NCBI GenBank assembly: GCA_037013495.1
Contig: CM072810.1
Span: 56,468,843-56,532,842 of the forward strand
Direction of reading: 5' to 3'
Source: Hippophae tibetana
Taxonomy: Eukaryota > Streptophyta > Magnoliopsida > Rosales > Elaeagnaceae
DNA length: 64,000 bases
Shown: piece by piece, positions 60,563 through 64,000 of the stretch
Numbering within the stretch: the first letter of the stretch is position 1
Layout: every line of letters starts with the position of its first letter
The notes under the pieces: generated by a model
What the model was told of the DNA's origin: nothing
Seen by the model: the letters and a program-made list of their open reading frames with translations, nothing else
Databases searched by the model: none
Made by a program: the position numbers and the translations under genes

Positions 60563-63500
60563 AGAGTCTACGAAGTGGTTAACTAACAACACCCAATAAT
60601 ACAAAGTATAGTAAATACCATAAACAATAATATCAGATAAATAAACAAATTTTAACAACATATATTATACATTAAATAGAAAACATGTAAATAATGGTTA
60701 AGCTTTTAATTAAAGTCTAAGTATTTATGATGCACACATTGAATTCAAATTTTGCTCAAACAATAAAAGATCATGCCTAATTAACGTTACAATTGGATAA
60801 ACTTAAATAGAACTCTTGCTACGTGTAAAAAAATAATTATAATTAAATAATTATTATAACTTCTATTACTATATAATAAATATATGAATATATATAACCA
60901 ATAATATGTAAGTGGATAAAAATAAATATTTTAAAAATAATTAATATAATAAATAAATATGTAAATATAAATAACTAAGAATAAGTAATAACTATATAAT
61001 AAATAAGTAGATAAAACAATTATTGTATATATTATTAAAATATAATAAATATGTAAGTAAAAATAACTAATAATAAGTACTTATTACTAAAATTAATAAG
61101 GGATGCGACGATAAAAAGATTTATTTGATTTGCTTCAATTCTCAAGTAGCAAAGAAAACAAAATAAGGTATTTAACAAAAAGAGAGATGATTTAAATGCT
61201 AGAAAGTAATTTGGATAGAATACACTACGTATATATTTAGTTTGTCGCAAAGTGTGGTGAAAGCAATCAAATTTATTAACTTTTCGTCAAAAATATATTT
61301 TACATGTAAATCATAGATTATGTAATAAATAATTATTAATTAAAATAACAATTATAATAATATCATAATTTATAATAAACAAACAAATTATAATAAATCA
61401 CCTAATTGTACAAATTTATTTATAAAAAAGTATCAATTTCTTTATTTTAAATAATAATAATAATATTATAATAATTTTTATCATTATTAAACTAAAAATA
61501 TGAAAATTATTTAAATTATATATATATAATTAAGGTAGAGTGGTAGACCACCACGTCAATATGGTGGATAGTCCGATCCCGATTAAAGATATAGTTCTAT
61601 TCTTGTTTGAATTAAGTTTAAATTGAGTATATTATTCTAATTTAAATAACAATATATAGTTTTTAAGAATAAAGACATCAAGATTTGACAACAGTTTTGG
61701 TTAAACTCTAAAAGAGTACACGAAGTTGTTAACTAACAACACCCAATAATACAAAGTATAGTAAACACAGTAAACAATAATATTTGATAAATAGACAAAT
61801 TTTAACAGCTTATATTATACATTAAATAGAAAACATGTAAATAATGTTTAAGCTTTTAATTAAAGTATAAGCATGTATGCTGCACACATTGAATTCAAAT
61901 TTTGATCGAACAATAAAAGATAATGCGCAATTAACTTTACAATTGGATAAACTTAAATAGAACTCTTGCTACGTGGAAAGAAATAATTACAATTAAATAA
62001 TTATTATAACTTCTATTAGTATATAATAAATATATGAATATATATAACCAAGAATATGTAAGTGGATAAAAAGAAATATTTTAAAAATAATTAATATAAT
62101 AAATAAATATGTGAATATAAATAACTAAGAATAAGTAATAACTATATAATAAATAAGTAGATAAAACAATTATTATATATATTATTAAAATATAATAAAT
62201 ATGTAAATATAAATAACTAATAATATGTACTTATTACTAAAATTAATAAGGGGTGGAACAATCAAAAGATTTATTTGATTTGCTTCGATTCTCAAGTAGC
62301 AAAGAAAACAAAATAAGGTATTCACCGAAGAGAGAGATGATTTAATTGTTAGATATTTATTTGGATAGAATACACTACTTATATATTTAGTTTGTCGCAA
62401 AGTGTGAAGAAAGCAATCAAATTTATTAACTTTTCATCAAAAATATTTTTTACATGTAAATCATAGATTATGTAATAAATAATTATTAATTAAAATAGCA
62501 ATTATAATAAAATCATAATTTATAATAAATGAACAAATTATAATAAATCACCTAATTGCACAAATTTATTTATAAAAAAGTATTAATTAATATTTTTTAA
62601 ATAATAATATTATTATTATAATAATTTTTATTATTATTAAACTAAAAATATAAAAATTATTTAAATTATATATATATAATTAAGGTAGAGTGGTAGACCA
62701 CCACGTAAATATGGTTGTAATCCGATCCCGATTAAAGATATAGTTCTATTCTTGTATGAATTAAGGTGAAATTGAGTATATTATTCTAATTTAAATAACA
62801 ATATATAGTTTTCAAGAATAAAGACATCAAGATTTGGCAAAAGTTTTGGTTAAACTCTAAAAGAGTCCACGAAGTGGTTAATTAACAACACCTAATAATA
62901 CAAAGTATAGTAAACACCGTAAACAATAATATCTCATAAATAGACAAATTTTAACAGCATGTATTATACATTAAATAGAAAACATGTAAATAATGGTTAA
63001 GCTTTTAATTAAAGTATAAGCATGTATGATGCACACATTGAATTCAAATTTAGATCGAACAATAAAAGATCATCCGCAATTAACGTTACAATTGGATAAA
63101 CTTAAATAGAACTCTTGCTACGTTGAAAAAAATAATTACAATTAAATAATTATTATAACTTCTATTAGTATATAATAAATATATGAATATATATAACCAA
63201 TAATTTGTAAGTGGATAAAAATAAATAATTTAAAAATAATTAATATAATAAATAAATATGTGAATATAAATAACTAAGAATAAGTAATAACTATATAATA
63301 AATAAGAAGATAAAACAATTATTATATATATTATTAAAATAGAATAAACATGTAAATATAAATAACTAATAATATGTACTTATTACTAAAATTAATAAGG
63401 GGTGGAACAATCAAAAGATTTTTTTGATTTGCTTCAATTCTCAAGTAGCAAAGAAAACAAAATAAGGTATTCACCAAAGAGAGAGATGATTTAATTGTTA

Positions 63501-64000
63501 GATATTTATTTGGATAGAATACACTACTTATATATTTAGTTTGTCGCAAAGTGTGAAGAAAGGAATCAAATTTATTAACTTTTCATCAAAAATATATTTT
63601 ACATGTAAATCATAGATTATGTAATAAATAATTTTTAATTAAAATAACAATTATAATAATATCATAATTTATAATAAACGAACAAATTATAATAAATCAC
63701 CTAATTGTACAAATTTATTTATAAAAAAGTATTAATTTTTTTTTTAAATAATAATAATATTATTATAATAATTTTTATTACTATTAAACTAAAAATATAA
63801 AAATTATTTAAATTATATATATATAATTAAGGTAGAGTGGTAGACCACCACGTCAATATGGTGGATAGTACGATCCCAATTAAAGATATAGGTCTATTCT
63901 TGTATGAATTAAGTTTAAATTGAGTATATTATTCTAATTTAAATAACAATATATAGTTTTTAAGAATAAAGACATCAAGATTTGGCAAAAGTTTTGGTTA
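60563..64000. repeat. Satellite B higher-order repeat, copy 3 (cut ~9 bp short by the window)
   Basis: Alpha 60,563, beta 61,713, gamma 62,862. One difference from copy 2 was noticed, in gamma near 63,877 (CGATCCCAATTAAAG against CGATCCCGATTAAAG). The window edge falls at the end of the gamma monomer. Confidence 0.9.

Larger units (their letters stand above)
44422..64000. repeat. Satellite B tandem array (~1,150-bp unit, about 17 units)
   Basis: The landmark AGAGTCCACGAAGTGG (with variants) lies at 44422, 45675, 46806, 47922, 49042, 50221, 51371, 52521, 53669, 54819, 55968, 57116, 58266, 59415, 60563, 61713 and 62862. The first units vary in length (1,116-1,253 bp) and sequence. From 50,221 on, spacing is 1,148-1,150. 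Each unit contains a module homologous to part of satellite A, an AT stem-loop (AATAATAATAAT facing ATTATTATT), and a single less AT-rich island (GGTAGAGTGGTAGACCACCA). No mobility gene or convincing coding frame is present. The array continues past the window's right edge. Confidence 0.95.

Noticed and set aside
44422-64000. CRISPR-like or bacterial repeat array
   Set aside because: Units exceed 1 kb, spacers are absent, and the window holds plant gene fragments with introns.

Overview
The window is nuclear DNA of a flowering plant, most likely a eudicot; I cannot name the species. The evidence is broken host-gene exons of two plant families (a PRAF-type PH/RCC1/FYVE protein and a heavy-metal-associated isoprenylated protein, HIPP), U-rich introns with GTGAGT or GTATAC donors, and remnants of plant Ty3/gypsy elements. 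The sequence is very AT-rich and I find no intact protein gene, tRNA or rRNA. It reads as repeat-dominated, probably heterochromatic DNA.

Layout. (1) 1-16,867: satellite A, a direct tandem array of about eleven ~1,565-bp units. Each unit carries exon-intron-exon-like sequence on the minus strand. (2) 16,868-21,700: about eight ~540-bp tandem copies of a PRAF gene segment, next to the longer, founder-like PRAF fragment they appear to derive from (21,701-22,360). (3) 22,405-30,430: a patchwork of a T-rich module present three times (two minus, one plus), a HIPP gene start (23,449-23,721), a promoter and first-exon-like segment (26,169-26,760), a short second-exon-like piece (28,210-28,296) and four ~630-bp T-rich tandem repeats. 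(4) 30,660-34,480: broken Ty3/gypsy pieces, including a large inverted duplication of leader plus gag/protease. (5) 34,540-38,744: 2.7 more satellite A units. (6) 38,745-41,597: a second block of PRAF tandem copies. (7) 41,598-44,421: a second broken Ty3/gypsy fragment. (8) 44,422-64,000: satellite B, about seventeen ~1,150-bp units. From about 53.7 kb it is organised as a three-unit higher-order repeat of exactly 3,447 bp.

Satellites A and B are not independent. They share one homologous AT-rich module of about 400-500 bp in the same orientation and differ in the rest of the unit. The order satellite A, PRAF repeats, gypsy occurs twice, and several block boundaries show short shared sequence, which suggests template switching or end joining. 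Nothing here makes a working pathway. The interest lies in how satellites, captured host exons and old retroelements have been assembled and amplified. The best candidates for something undescribed are the 3,447-bp higher-order repeat, the A/B satellite kinship with exons riding inside A, and the tandem amplification of a PRAF exon pair.
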